A stretch of DNA of 7,900 nt from Pseudomonadota bacterium (GCA_023413605.1 JAEZPL010000199.1:1-7900); one strand, 5' to 3'; counted from the stretch's first letter, positions 1-7,208 are shown. Notes: generated by a model not told the origin, from the letters alone. Made by a program: numbers and translations.

Positions 1-1911
1 CAGGTCGTCGACGATTGCGGTCTTGCTGCGTCCGCCGGACTTCAGCTGGATTTCGAGATCGGAGGTGTGGACGCCCTCGGCGTGCTCGTCGAGTTCGGCG
101 CGGCCGGTGCGGCGCCCGACGGAGGCCACCTCGGGCACCTGCATGATCAGCCTCTCCGCCGCCAGCCCGACCCGGTTGGACTCGGCCAGCGAGATGCCGG
201 GGTTCAGCACCATGGAGATGGTCAGCGTGCCCTCGTTGAACGGCGGCAGGAAGGCGCGTGGCAGGCTCGGCACCGTCGCCGCGGCGATCAGGACGGCGGC
301 CCCCACCGTGGCGAACAGCGTCCCCGGGTTGGCGAAGGCCCAGCCCAGGAGCCGGACGTTCCCGGCCTTCAGCTTGCGGACCAGCCAGCTGTCGTGCTCC
401 TCCAGCCGCTTCAGGCGCGGCAGCAGGTAGTATGACAGCACCGGCGTGACGGTGATCGCGGTGAGCAGGCTGGCGAGGATGGAGACGATGTAGGCCACGC
501 CCAGCGGCGCGAACAGCCGCCCCTCGATGCCCGACAGGGCGAACAACGGCACGAAGACCAGGATGATGATGACCGTGGCGTAGACGATGCCCGAGCGCAC
601 CTCCTGCGAGGCCGAGGCCACCACCTCCAGCATGGGCCGCGGGTTGCCCGCCCGCCGGTTCTCGCCGAGGCGCCGGTAGATGTTCTCAACGTCCACCACG
701 GCGTCGTCGACGAGTTCGCCGATGGCGATGGCGAGGCCGCCCAGCGTCATCGTGTTGATCGACATGCCGAACGCCTTGAACACCAGCACGGTGATCAGGA
801 TCGAGATCGGGATGGCGATCAGCGAGATGAAGGTGGTCCGCACGTTCAGCAGGAACAGGAAGAGAATGACGGCCACCACCGCCACCGCCTCCAGCAGCAC
901 CTTCTCCACGTTGCCGATGGAGGTCTGGATGAAGTTGGCCTGCTTGAACAGGATCTCGTCGGCGTGGACGCCCTTCGGCAGGAACTGCGCCAAGTCGCTC
1001 ATCGCCCGCTCGACCTCGGCGGTGAGTTCGGTGGTGTCGGCGCCGGGCTGCTTCTGCACCGACAGGATCACGGCGGGCTTGCCGTTGACGCCCGCGTCGC
1101 CGCGCTTCACGCGGGCGGCGAAATCCACGGCGGCGATCTGGTGGAGCAGGATGGGCTGCCCCGTCTTGTAGGCGACGACGAGGTTGCGGAGGTCCTCCAG
1201 CCGGGTCGTCCGGCCGATGTTGCGGATCAGGTACTCCTGGGAATGTTGGTCGATGAAGCCGCCGCCGGTGTTGGCCGAGAACTGCTGCAGCGCCTTCACC
1301 AGCTCGTCGGTGGTGATCTCCAGGTCGTGCAGCCGCGCCGGGTCGGGCGCGACGCGGTACTGCCGGATCTCCCCGCCGATCGGGATGACCTGGCTGACGC
1401 CGGGAATGGCGAGCAGCCGCGGCCGCACCACCCAGTCGGCGAGTTCACGGACCTCCATCGGGCCGACGCCGTCGCCGGACATGGCGATCAGCATGATCTC
1501 GCCCATGATGGAGGAGATCGGCCCCATCTGCGGGCGGACGTTGGGCGGAAACTGTCCCTGGACGATGGCCAGCCGTTCCGCGACCTGCTGGCGGTTGCGG
1601 TAGATGTCCGTGCCCCAATCGAACTCGACGAAGACGATGCTGAGCCCGACGCCGGAGACCGAACGGACGCGGGTGATGCCCGGCATGCCGTTCATCGAGG
1701 TCTCCAGCGGAAAGGAGACCAACTGCTCGACCTCCTCCGGCGCCAGCCCCTCGGCTTCGGTCATCAGGGTGACGGTCGGCTTGTTCAGGTCGGGGAAGAC
1801 GTCGATCGGCAAGTCCTTCAGCACGAAGGAGCCGTAGACGACCAGGATCGCCGCGGCGGCCAGGACGAAGAGCCGGTTGCGCAGGCTGGTGTTGACGAGG
1901 AAGTTGAACAT
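1..1911 (-). CDS. CusA/CzcA-family heavy-metal efflux RND transporter (N-terminal 637 residues, 3' end off the window)
   Basis: Inner-membrane proton-driven pump of a tripartite metal exporter. The minus frame is open from ATG 1911 to base 1, giving 637 residues, about 60% of the usual ~1040. Visible parts are TM1 (about 14-31), the first periplasmic porter loop (PLE at 68-70, NGMPGI at 74-79), a membrane block about 336-500, and the start of the second porter loop (LPPFNEG at 555-561, RTGRAELDEHAEGVH at 601-615). TM4 carries AIGELVDDAVVDVEN (396-410) with adjacent Asp402 and Asp403, the expected proton-relay position. GAGGAG lies 9 nt before the start, and the gap to the adaptor gene is 13 nt, so the two are probably cotranscribed. 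The family is certain. The substrate is not: the promoter suggests Cu/Ag, but Met residues equivalent to those of E. coli CusA are not evident (compared from memory). Confidence 0.95.
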   Translation of the reverse strand, partial: MFNFLVNTSLRNRLFVLAAAAILVVYGSFVLKDLPIDVFPDLNKPTVTLMTEAEGLAPEEVEQLVSFPLETSMNGMPGITRVRSVSGVGLSIVFVEFDWGTDIYRNRQQVAERLAIVQGQFPPNVRPQMGPISSIMGEIMLIAMSGDGVGPMEVRELADWVVRPRLLAIPGVSQVIPIGGEIRQYRVAPDPARLHDLEITTDELVKALQQFSANTGGGFIDQHSQEYLIRNIGRTTRLEDLRNLVVAYKTGQPILLHQIAAVDFAARVKRGDAGVNGKPAVILSVQKQPGADTTELTAEVERAMSDLAQFLPKGVHADEILFKQANFIQTSIGNVEKVLLEAVAVVAVILFLFLLNVRTTFISLIAIPISILITVLVFKAFGMSINTMTLGGLAIAIGELVDDAVVDVENIYRRLGENRRAGNPRPMLEVVASASQEVRSGIVYATVIIILVFVPLFALSGIEGRLFAPLGVAYIVSILASLLTAITVTPVLSYYLLPRLKRLEEHDSWLVRKLKAGNVRLLGWAFANPGTLFATVGAAVLIAAATVPSLPRAFLPPFNEGTLTISMVLNPGISLAESNRVGLAAERLIMQVPEVASVGRRTGRAELDEHAEGVHTSDLEIQLKSGGRSKTAIVDDL

Positions 1912-1924
1912 GGCGGAGGGCTCC

Positions 1925-3655
1925 TCACCGAACCTGGTTGAGGAGACCGGCGCCGTCGGTGACGATGCGCGCTTCCGGCTCGACACCCGCCAGGACGAGC
2001 ACCGTGTCGCCGTCCACGGGCTGCGTGCGCACCGGGCGGGCGACGAAGCGTTGTGGGGTGTCGTGCTGCCAGACGATGGGCTGGCCGCTGGCGTTGCGCA
2101 CCACGCTCCGCCGCGGCAGGACGATGCCGGACGCGGTACCCTGCACCTGGGCGACGAGCCGGACCGGCTGGCCGACGCCGAGCCCCGACGGCGGATTGCC
2201 GATCCGGAAGAGCAGCGGGATCGCCTGCTGGCGCAGCGCGAGACTGGAGCCGAGGAGTTCCAGGGACAGGCTGGTGCCGTCGGCCGTCGCCGCCGTGGCC
2301 GCCTTGATGGCGTTCGCCACCCGGGGATCGAAGGCGACCGCCTCGACCATCAGCCGCGACGGGTCGACGATCTCGAACAGCACCTGGTCGCGCCCCTCGA
2401 CCACCTGTCCGGCCTTGATGTTGTTGGCCGTGACCACCCCGGAGATGGGCGCGCGCAGGGCTTCCTTGGTCGTCAGCGCGGGGGACAGAGCGGCCCGGCG
2501 CTTGCGCAGACCGTTGAGGTTGGCCTCCGCCTCTTCGATGTCGCGCTGCGGCACGCTGCCTTCCAGCTTCCGGAGCCGCTGGAGGCGGGACTCGGCAATC
2601 ACGAGTTCCTGCTCCACCGTGGCGATCTGCTGCTGGACGCCGCTGCGGTCCACAAAGGTCACGGCGGGGGCGATGTAGGCGAGGATTTGCCCGGCCTCGA
2701 CCCGCTGGCCGACGTAGGGCAGCCCCTTGTCCCCCGGCTCGATGCGACCGCTCTGCGTGGCCTGGACGTGGCCGCCGCCGTTGGGGTCGGCGATGACCTG
2801 ACCGATCAACTGCACCGTCTGCGCCGCCTCCTGCGGCTTGGCTACGACGGTGCGGACCGACAGCAGACGCTGCGACGGCTTGGGCACGTACAGGCTGCCG
2901 TCCGGCAGGCGTCGCGGGCTCTCCGAAGCGCCGGTCGCCCCCATCGGGACGGCCTCCGTCGGTGCCTTGCCCTTGCCCTTGCCCTCGTCGCCGTGGCTGT
3001 GGTCCTCGCCACCGTGGGCGAAGGCGGCGCCGCTCGCCAACAGCAGGCCGATGCCGACCAGCGCGGCGCCCGCGACCGTCCGCGTGCGTCCACGCTGGGT
3101 CAGGGCGACGGTGGTCAGGACCCCGAGCAGGAAGACCATGACCGCCCCCAGCATCAGGCCCGAATCGTTCCGGACCTGCCCGAGGACGGCGGAAACACCC
3201 TGCGCACCGCCGGTCTTTGCTTCGACCGCGGACACCGGAACCTCCAGTGTGCCGATCAGCAGGTCGGCCGCGTCGGCCGCGGTGACGGAAACGGTCACTT
3301 CATGGGATCCCGGCTTGGAGAGCCAGGACGGGTCGAGGCGGTAGATGCCCTCCTCGCCGGAGACGGGCGAGGCCGTCGTGGTCTCGCCATCGGCGCTCAC
3401 CTCGATGGTGGCGCCGTTCACGGGCTCGTTGGTGGCGAAGCGGTCCAGATGCACGAGCAGGGTCTTTCCCTGGGCGACCGCCACGAGTTCGAAGTCGGAC
3501 GAGGACGTCTCCAGGGTGGGGGCGGCCGTCGTGACGACCGGCTTCGGCTCCTCGCTACCGTGCGCGTGCCCTTCGTGAGCAAGGGTGGGAAAGGCGACCG
3601 GCGCGGCGACGCTCGCGGCAATCGCGGCCGCGGTGAAAAGGCGTCGGGTGGTCAT
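1925..3655 (-). CDS. RND efflux periplasmic adaptor (membrane fusion protein) with N-terminal extension
   Basis: 576-residue HlyD/CusB-like adaptor linking the inner-membrane pump to the TolC channel. In order: signal peptide about 1-26 (cut before HEGHAHG); a beta-rich periplasmic domain about 50-140; two hydrophobic segments about 166-186 and 194-213, separated by a basic loop (QRGRTR); a His/Asp patch GGEDHSHGDE (215-224); then the classical adaptor with lipoyl halves about 296-332 and 399-430, a coiled-coil hairpin about 338-392, and beta-barrel and membrane-proximal domains to the end. CusB-type adaptors are usually about 400 residues, so the first ~245 are extra. The start at 3655 is supported by the signal peptide, by GGAG 7 nt upstream, and by an ATGA overlap with the channel gene. 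The frame happens to stay open far upstream through the channel gene, so a longer start is possible on paper but not credible. Confidence 0.93.
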   Translation of the reverse strand: MTTRRLFTAAAIAASVAAPVAFPTLAHEGHAHGSEEPKPVVTTAAPTLETSSSDFELVAVAQGKTLLVHLDRFATNEPVNGATIEVSADGETTTASPVSGEEGIYRLDPSWLSKPGSHEVTVSVTAADAADLLIGTLEVPVSAVEAKTGGAQGVSAVLGQVRNDSGLMLGAVMVFLLGVLTTVALTQRGRTRTVAGAALVGIGLLLASGAAFAHGGEDHSHGDEGKGKGKAPTEAVPMGATGASESPRRLPDGSLYVPKPSQRLLSVRTVVAKPQEAAQTVQLIGQVIADPNGGGHVQATQSGRIEPGDKGLPYVGQRVEAGQILAYIAPAVTFVDRSGVQQQIATVEQELVIAESRLQRLRKLEGSVPQRDIEEAEANLNGLRKRRAALSPALTTKEALRAPISGVVTANNIKAGQVVEGRDQVLFEIVDPSRLMVEAVAFDPRVANAIKAATAATADGTSLSLELLGSSLALRQQAIPLLFRIGNPPSGLGVGQPVRLVAQVQGTASGIVLPRRSVVRNASGQPIVWQHDTPQRFVARPVRTQPVDGDTVLVLAGVEPEARIVTDGAGLLNQVR

Positions 3656-4842
3656 GGGAGAACTCCGAGGGACTGGTTCATACGGGCGCGGGCGGCGCCG
3701 ACCTGGACTTCGGCGGTGGCGCGGGCGAGGTCGGCCTCGAAGGCCGCCTCCTGGGCGCGCACGTGCTCGACGAGGCTGATCTCGCCCGCCCTCCGGGCGC
3801 GCTCGATGTTCGACAGGCGTGCCCTGAGGGCAGCAGCCCGGTCGCGGGCGATCGACAGGCGCTCGCTCGCCGCCTGGTGGGCGAGGCGGGCTTGCCGGAT
3901 GTCGGACTCGACCGTGCGGGCCGCGTTGGCCTGCTCGGCCTCGGAGCGGACGACCTCGGTCGCCGCCTCGGCCCGCTTGGGCGCGTTCACGGCCTCGACC
4001 GCGAACGGGATGCGGACGGAGACGCCGAACACGGTGTCGTAGCGTTCCTCGCGGCTGTCGCGCTCGCGGCGGGCCATCAGCCCAACCTCCGGGCTGTCGC
4101 GCGTCGTCATGTCCACCAGCTGGCGCTGGGCTTGAGCCGAGCGGACGCCCAGCTGCGCCGCCAGAAGCGACGGGTGCCGGTCGAGCGGCGGTTCGCCGAT
4201 GTCCGGCTCCGGTGCCGCCTTCGGCGGCGCCATCCCTGTGAGCGTCCGGAACGCCTGGCGGGCCTCCTCCAGGGCCAGTTCCTCGTCGTGGAGGTCCGTG
4301 GCGACGGAGAGGGCTTCGGCCCGGGCCAGCTGGTGATCGGCCTCGGAGGTCTCCCCGGCCCGGGCGGTCCGCCGGGTGTCGGCCTCCAATTGGCGGGCGA
4401 CCTTGAGGCGCTGCCGGGCGAGCTCGGCACGGCGCTCGGCCAGCGCGACCTGCCACTGGGCCGTCCGGACCTCCCCGGCGACCGCCAACTGGCGCGCGGC
4501 GATCTCGGCGTCGGTGCGCGCCAGCAGCGCGTCGGCCGCCCGGACGGTCGCCGTTCCCCGGCCGGGCAGCCAGAGCGGGACGCCGAGTTCGGCCTCGTAC
4601 TCGCGCCGTCCGATGTTCCGGTTCAGGTAGTCGCTCGTGTGACGCAGCGTGACCGCCGGGGCGGCCGGGACCAGCGCCTCCCCGGCGCCGCGCCGGGCGG
4701 TGGCCACGGCCCTCTGGGCCTCCAGGCTCCTGACCTCGGGATTGAGCTTCCAGGCGCCCTCGACCGCGTCCCGAAGCGTCTGCGCTCCGGCCGGGAGCGC
4801 CAGCAGGCACACGGCGACGGTCGTTGCCGCCGCTTGCTTCAT
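3652..4842 (-). CDS. TolC-family outer-membrane efflux channel protein
   Basis: 396-residue outer-membrane factor of the OEP/TolC family, the exit duct of the tripartite metal exporter. A signal peptide covers about 1-20 (ends AGA before QTLRDAVEGAW). The rest is mostly long amphipathic, Ala/Arg/Glu-rich helices in two similar halves, each with a strand-rich insert: about 63-95 (VTLRHTSDY to LGVPLWLPG) and in the second half PEVGLMARRE to FGVSVRIPF. This matches the duplicated helical barrel plus beta strands of the family. There is no lipobox, unlike CusC. It is somewhat shorter than the ~420-460 usual for such channels. The start at 4842 is chosen for the signal peptide; an in-frame ATG at 4902 would add 20 residues with no export signal. 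GGAAG precedes the start at only 3 nt, so translation may depend on coupling to the upstream gene, 16 nt away. Its stop overlaps the adaptor start as ATGA. Confidence 0.93.
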   Translation of the reverse strand: MKQAAATTVAVCLLALPAGAQTLRDAVEGAWKLNPEVRSLEAQRAVATARRGAGEALVPAAPAVTLRHTSDYLNRNIGRREYEAELGVPLWLPGRGTATVRAADALLARTDAEIAARQLAVAGEVRTAQWQVALAERRAELARQRLKVARQLEADTRRTARAGETSEADHQLARAEALSVATDLHDEELALEEARQAFRTLTGMAPPKAAPEPDIGEPPLDRHPSLLAAQLGVRSAQAQRQLVDMTTRDSPEVGLMARRERDSREERYDTVFGVSVRIPFAVEAVNAPKRAEAATEVVRSEAEQANAARTVESDIRQARLAHQAASERLSIARDRAAALRARLSNIERARRAGEISLVEHVRAQEAAFEADLARATAEVQVGAARARMNQSLGVLP

Positions 4843-4858
4843 GGGCTTCCAACCAGAA

Positions 4859-5536
4859 TCACGCACCGAACGACCCTCCCACTCTGGGGTGGCTCGGCCC
4901 ACGGGAGGAGAGACGCGGAAGCCAACCCGGCGTGACCGCGGCGTAACGCTCGTACTCGGCGCCGAACACCCGGAGGGCTTCCCGCTCCTCGGACCGGGCC
5001 AGACGGACGTACATCAGGACCAGCAGCGGGAACATCGCCAGCGTCAGGATGGTCGGCCACTGGAGCAGAAAGCCGAACAGGATGCCAATGAAGGCGATGT
5101 ACTGCGGGTGCCGGACATGGGCGTACACGCCCGTCGTGGCGAGCCGGTCTTGCTTCTGCGCCGCGTGAAGCACTTTCCACGCCGCCGAGAGCAGGACGAA
5201 GCCCGCGAGGATCAGGACGTTGCTGAGGATGTGCAGCACGTTGAAGTGCGGGTTGCCCTCCAGGCCGAGGACGGTCGACCAAAGGTGACCGGCGTCGTGC
5301 GACAGCAGGTCGAGGCCCGGGTGGCGGGTCTGGAGCCAGCCCGAGAGCAGGTAGATGGTCAGCGGAAAGCCGTACATCTCGGTGAACAGGGCCACGATGA
5401 AGGCGCTGAACGCCCCGAAGGACCGCCAGTCCCGGGGCGACTGCGGCTTGCCGAAGCTGAAGGCGAAGATGATGAAGATGGCCGAGTTGAGGGCGACCAG
5501 CATCCACAGGCCATAGGCCGAGGCTTCGTGCGTCAT
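4859..5536 (-). CDS. Isoprenylcysteine carboxyl methyltransferase-like (ICMT/PEMT-type) integral membrane protein
   Basis: 225-residue multi-pass membrane protein. Hydrophobic segments lie at about 10-28, 40-66, 99-120 and 147-178 (the last probably a helical hairpin). The C-terminal half has the hallmarks of the ICMT/phospholipid methyltransferase superfamily: GVYAHVRHPQY at 136-146, which in characterised members helps bind S-adenosylmethionine, then SEER (182-185) and EYERY (194-198) after the last helix. Bacterial members have mostly unknown substrates; prenylated protein is unlikely, and lipid or another membrane substrate is more plausible. The start overlaps the DUF2933 stop as ATGA (5533-5536), and GGGAGG sits 6 nt upstream, so the pair is probably translationally coupled. 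Its place between metal-handling genes and the exporter suggests a role in metal tolerance, but nothing in the sequence says which. The superfamily call is firm; the activity is not shown. Confidence 0.88.
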   Translation of the reverse strand: MTHEASAYGLWMLVALNSAIFIIFAFSFGKPQSPRDWRSFGAFSAFIVALFTEMYGFPLTIYLLSGWLQTRHPGLDLLSHDAGHLWSTVLGLEGNPHFNVLHILSNVLILAGFVLLSAAWKVLHAAQKQDRLATTGVYAHVRHPQYIAFIGILFGFLLQWPTILTLAMFPLLVLMYVRLARSEEREALRVFGAEYERYAAVTPGWLPRLSSRGPSHPRVGGSFGA

Positions 5537-5805
5537 GGCGTGCCTCCCTCGGTCGGTCGGTCGGCGTCACCATTCCCGCCGTGGCCGCCATGCCCGTGGC
5601 CGCCGTGCATGAACAGGTGCATCAGCGGGCACAGCAGCAGGACGAGAAGCGGAAGAGCGTCGAGCGCATGGTCGACGTGGAAGAGCGACAGGTACACGGC
5701 CGCCAGGGCGGTCGCGCCGAGTCCGGCCAAGCCGGTCCAGGTCCGGTACCAGGGCGTGCGCGCCTGCGGCTCGGGAGCGTGATGGGTGTGTTCGTGGTGC
5801 GTCAT
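5533..5805 (-). CDS. DUF2933 domain-containing His-rich small membrane protein
   Basis: 90-residue protein with a His-rich N-terminus (MTHHEHTHH), two hydrophobic segments at about 25-43 and 48-65, and a C-terminal tail rich in His and Gly (HGGHGHGGHGG, 67-77). The core LLCPLMHLFMHGGH (57-70), with one Cys and several His and Met at the membrane edge, is typical of DUF2933, a family of small proteins often found next to metal efflux genes; its function is unknown. The His tails suggest metal binding near the inner membrane (inference). GGAGG ends 5 nt before ATG 5805, and the gap to the preceding Spy-like gene is 10 nt. The stop codon overlaps the methyltransferase-like gene start by 4 nt. 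Which side of the membrane the tails face cannot be fixed from sequence. Confidence 0.88.
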   Translation of the reverse strand: MTHHEHTHHAPEPQARTPWYRTWTGLAGLGATALAAVYLSLFHVDHALDALPLLVLLLCPLMHLFMHGGHGHGGHGGNGDADRPTEGGTP

Positions 5806-5815
5806 GGCCGCCTCC

Positions 5816-6604
5816 TCACATCATGCCCATGGGGCCGGGGAGCAGCCGGTCCGCGAGCGTCTTCTGCTCGTCGGTCAGCACGGCGTAGAGCGGCTTGGCG
5901 GCGGACTCCAGCGCCTTCAGCGCGTCGAGCCGGGTGGCGAGCGCCTTCTGCTGGAAAGCGAGCCGGTCGGGCCAGGAGGAGGGCATGCCGCCCATGGCCA
6001 TCCGCTCGTGCATGGCCCGATGGGCCTTGGCGTTCGCCCGCAGCGTGTCGGCGAAGGCGTTCCACTGCGGCGCCTGGGCGTCGGTGATCTTGAGTTCGGC
6101 CTTCAGGAACGCGATGCGGCCCTCGACGTGCTCGAAGGGCAAGCCCATTCCGCCCTGCTGGCCCATCATCATCTGTCGCATCATGGACATCATGCCGGGC
6201 CCCATCATGCCGGGCCCCATCATCCCGGGCTCCATCATCCCGGGCTCCATCATCCCGGCTTGGCCGTCCTGCTGGCCCGACATGCCGCCCATCATCGAGC
6301 GCATCTGGTCCATGTTCATCATCATGCCGGGCTGGCCACCCTGCGCCTGGGCGCCGGGCTGGACGATGATGCCACTGCCCATGCCCTGACCCATCATCGG
6401 CGCGTTGCCGGGTGCGCCGGGCTTCGCGCCCGGGGCCGGCTGCGTGGGAGCCGGGACCGGAGCGGGCTGGGCCTGCGTCGCGGCCGCGGCACCGTCCGGA
6501 TGATGGGCGTTGTGGTCCTGGTCGGTGGTGGTCTGGGCCTGGGCGACCGACATCATGGCGGTCAGCGCGAGTGCCGGGAGCATCTTGCGGGTGAGAGACG
6601 ACAT
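5816..6604 (-). CDS. Spy/CpxP-family LTXXQ periplasmic protein with Met-rich repeat region
   Basis: 262-residue exported protein. The signal peptide is about 1-23 (ends AQA). Next comes a low-complexity Pro/Ala/Gln stretch with a small His cluster (DHNAHH, 30-35), then a strongly Met-rich segment (about 70-153) containing MMEPG twice and MMGPG twice at 119-138. The C-terminal half (about 157-255) is helical with two LTXXQ-like signatures, ITDAQ (173-177) and LTDEQ (243-247), placing it in the Spy/CpxP fold family. Spy is an ATP-independent periplasmic chaperone and CpxP a stress sensor; related proteins occur in metal operons as metal binders. The Met-rich arm fits soft-metal (Cu+/Ag+) binding, which is inference. 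AGGAGG precedes ATG 6604 at good spacing, which decides against the in-frame start at 6688, which has no signal peptide. About 100 residues longer than E. coli Spy because of the Met-rich insert. Confidence 0.88.
   Translation of the reverse strand: MSSLTRKMLPALALTAMMSVAQAQTTTDQDHNAHHPDGAAAATQAQPAPVPAPTQPAPGAKPGAPGNAPMMGQGMGSGIIVQPGAQAQGGQPGMMMNMDQMRSMMGGMSGQQDGQAGMMEPGMMEPGMMGPGMMGPGMMSMMRQMMMGQQGGMGLPFEHVEGRIAFLKAELKITDAQAPQWNAFADTLRANAKAHRAMHERMAMGGMPSSWPDRLAFQQKALATRLDALKALESAAKPLYAVLTDEQKTLADRLLPGPMGMM
6188..6262 (-). repeat. 15-bp in-frame tandem repeat encoding MM(E/G)PG
   Basis: About 4.8 copies of a 15-bp unit on the plus strand: two read CATCATGCCGGGCCC, then two of CATCATCCCGGGCTC, then a partial copy. 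The copies differ only at two positions, so they arose by recent local duplication. Each unit encodes five residues of the Met-rich arm of the Spy-like protein, and since 15 is a multiple of 3, changes in copy number would keep the reading frame. Confidence 0.9.
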
Positions 6605-6761
6605 GGCGTCCTCCTTCTGAGCATCTGGTTCGAGCCATCCCGGACGGACTCCACGCGGGAGCGCCGGGGACGCAAAAGCCAAGCGCACGAGGGCCGGGAC
6701 CGGCGTCCTTCGCCGAGCCGAGGCTCAGGTTGGGCGCGGGCGGACTCGTGGCGTCAGATGG
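6605..6761. other. 157-nt spacer inside the operon with two short hairpins
   Basis: Non-coding gap between the His/Cys protein gene and the Spy-like gene, far longer than the other gaps in the operon. It holds the ribosome binding site of the Spy-like gene (AGGAGG on the minus strand, about 6611-6616) and two compact perfect inverted repeats, GCCGG-GA-CCGGC at 6693-6704 and GAGCC-GA-GGCTC at 6715-6726. Neither is followed by a T run in the minus direction, so they are not classical terminators. They could be attenuation or processing sites, or chance in GC-rich DNA. I see no convincing second promoter. Confidence 0.4.
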
Positions 6762-7151
6762 TCAGAGCGGGGGGCGGAAAGCCGGGTCGATGCCGATGCC
6801 GTCCGGCGTGGCCAGGGCAGGCAGATGCTGGGACGCGTTCAGGCGCGGGGTGAACGCCTCGACCATCGCAGCGGGGAGGCCGCCGTGCATGGTGACGCAC
6901 TGCGCGACGCTGCAGCAGGCCCCTTCGTCGAGCAGGCCAAGGTCCCCACACGGAGCCTCCTCGTGCTCGTGGTCGCCGATCGCGGCGATGGCGTCGCCAT
7001 GGGCGTCGACCAGAACGTGCTCGTGAGGAGTCTGGGACGCATGGTGAGGCCCCAGGTTGGCGTGGCTCGGCGCGGCATAGACGAGCAGCGTGGCCAGCAT
7101 CAGCAGGCTCACCACCACCCTCCTCACCGACGACCGCGTCGCACGCCACAT
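6762..7151 (-). CDS. Small secreted His/Cys-rich protein of unknown function, first gene of the metal operon
   Basis: 129 residues, with no family I can name. The signal peptide is about 1-31 (basic start RSSVRR, hydrophobic LLMLATLLVYA, cut after PSHA). The mature part has a His-rich stretch (HHASQTPHEH at 36-45, HEHEE at 61-65) followed by a Cys cluster, C68, C79, C80 and C85 (GACCSVAQCVTMHGG, 77-91), then a plain tail. The mix of His and paired Cys before a Met-His suggests a periplasmic metal binder (inference). The start at 7151 is preceded on the minus strand by TGAGG at about 8 nt. It is the first gene downstream of the CueR-like promoter, 157 nt before the Spy-like gene. Small proteins of this kind sit at the head of several metal-efflux operons and may sense or buffer metal. 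It is a real gene on context and signal peptide; the function is open. Confidence 0.75.
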   Translation of the reverse strand: MWRATRSSVRRVVVSLLMLATLLVYAAPSHANLGPHHASQTPHEHVLVDAHGDAIAAIGDHEHEEAPCGDLGLLDEGACCSVAQCVTMHGGLPAAMVEAFTPRLNASQHLPALATPDGIGIDPAFRPPL

Positions 7152-7181
7152 GGCGTTTGCCTCATCTTGTGGGAACCGTGC

Positions 7182-7195
7182 GGCACTCCAGTGCC
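7182..7195 (-). other. Leader hairpin next to the start of the first operon gene
   Basis: Perfect inverted repeat GGCACT-CC-AGTGCC. In RNA it would form a 5-bp stem with a 4-nt loop, ending about 30 nt before the start codon at 7151 and upstream of the ribosome binding site. No T run follows, so it is not an intrinsic terminator. It may affect translation or RNA stability; the role is not shown. Confidence 0.4.
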
Positions 7196-7208
7196 CACCG
7201 CACCCTCA

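Noticed and set aside
964..1941. 325-codon plus-strand frame opposite the RND pump gene
   Set aside because: Antisense shadow. The minus frame gives an uninterrupted RND transporter with all expected motifs.
1877..4042. 721-codon open frame on the plus strand opposite the adaptor and channel genes
   Set aside because: Long antisense frames are common in GC-rich genes because stops are rare. The product has no recognisable domain and is Arg/Gly/Asp-rich; the minus-strand proteins are clear family members.
3656..4852. In-frame upstream extension of the adaptor frame (to a 975-residue protein) through the whole channel gene
   Set aside because: The extension is Arg/Gly/Pro-rich and is the shadow of the TolC-family gene in another frame. 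The true start at 3655 has a signal peptide, a ribosome binding site and an ATGA junction.
6188..6262. CRISPR-like array
   Set aside because: The units are contiguous 15-bp repeats with no spacers, and lie in frame inside a coding region.
5802..6638. 278-codon minus-strand frame overlapping the Spy-like gene
   Set aside because: Out-of-frame shadow with low-complexity Arg/Gly/Asp content and no signal peptide. The overlapping frame has LTXXQ motifs and a good ribosome binding site.
6693..6726. Intrinsic terminator inside the operon
   Set aside because: The stems are only 5 bp and no T run follows on either strand.
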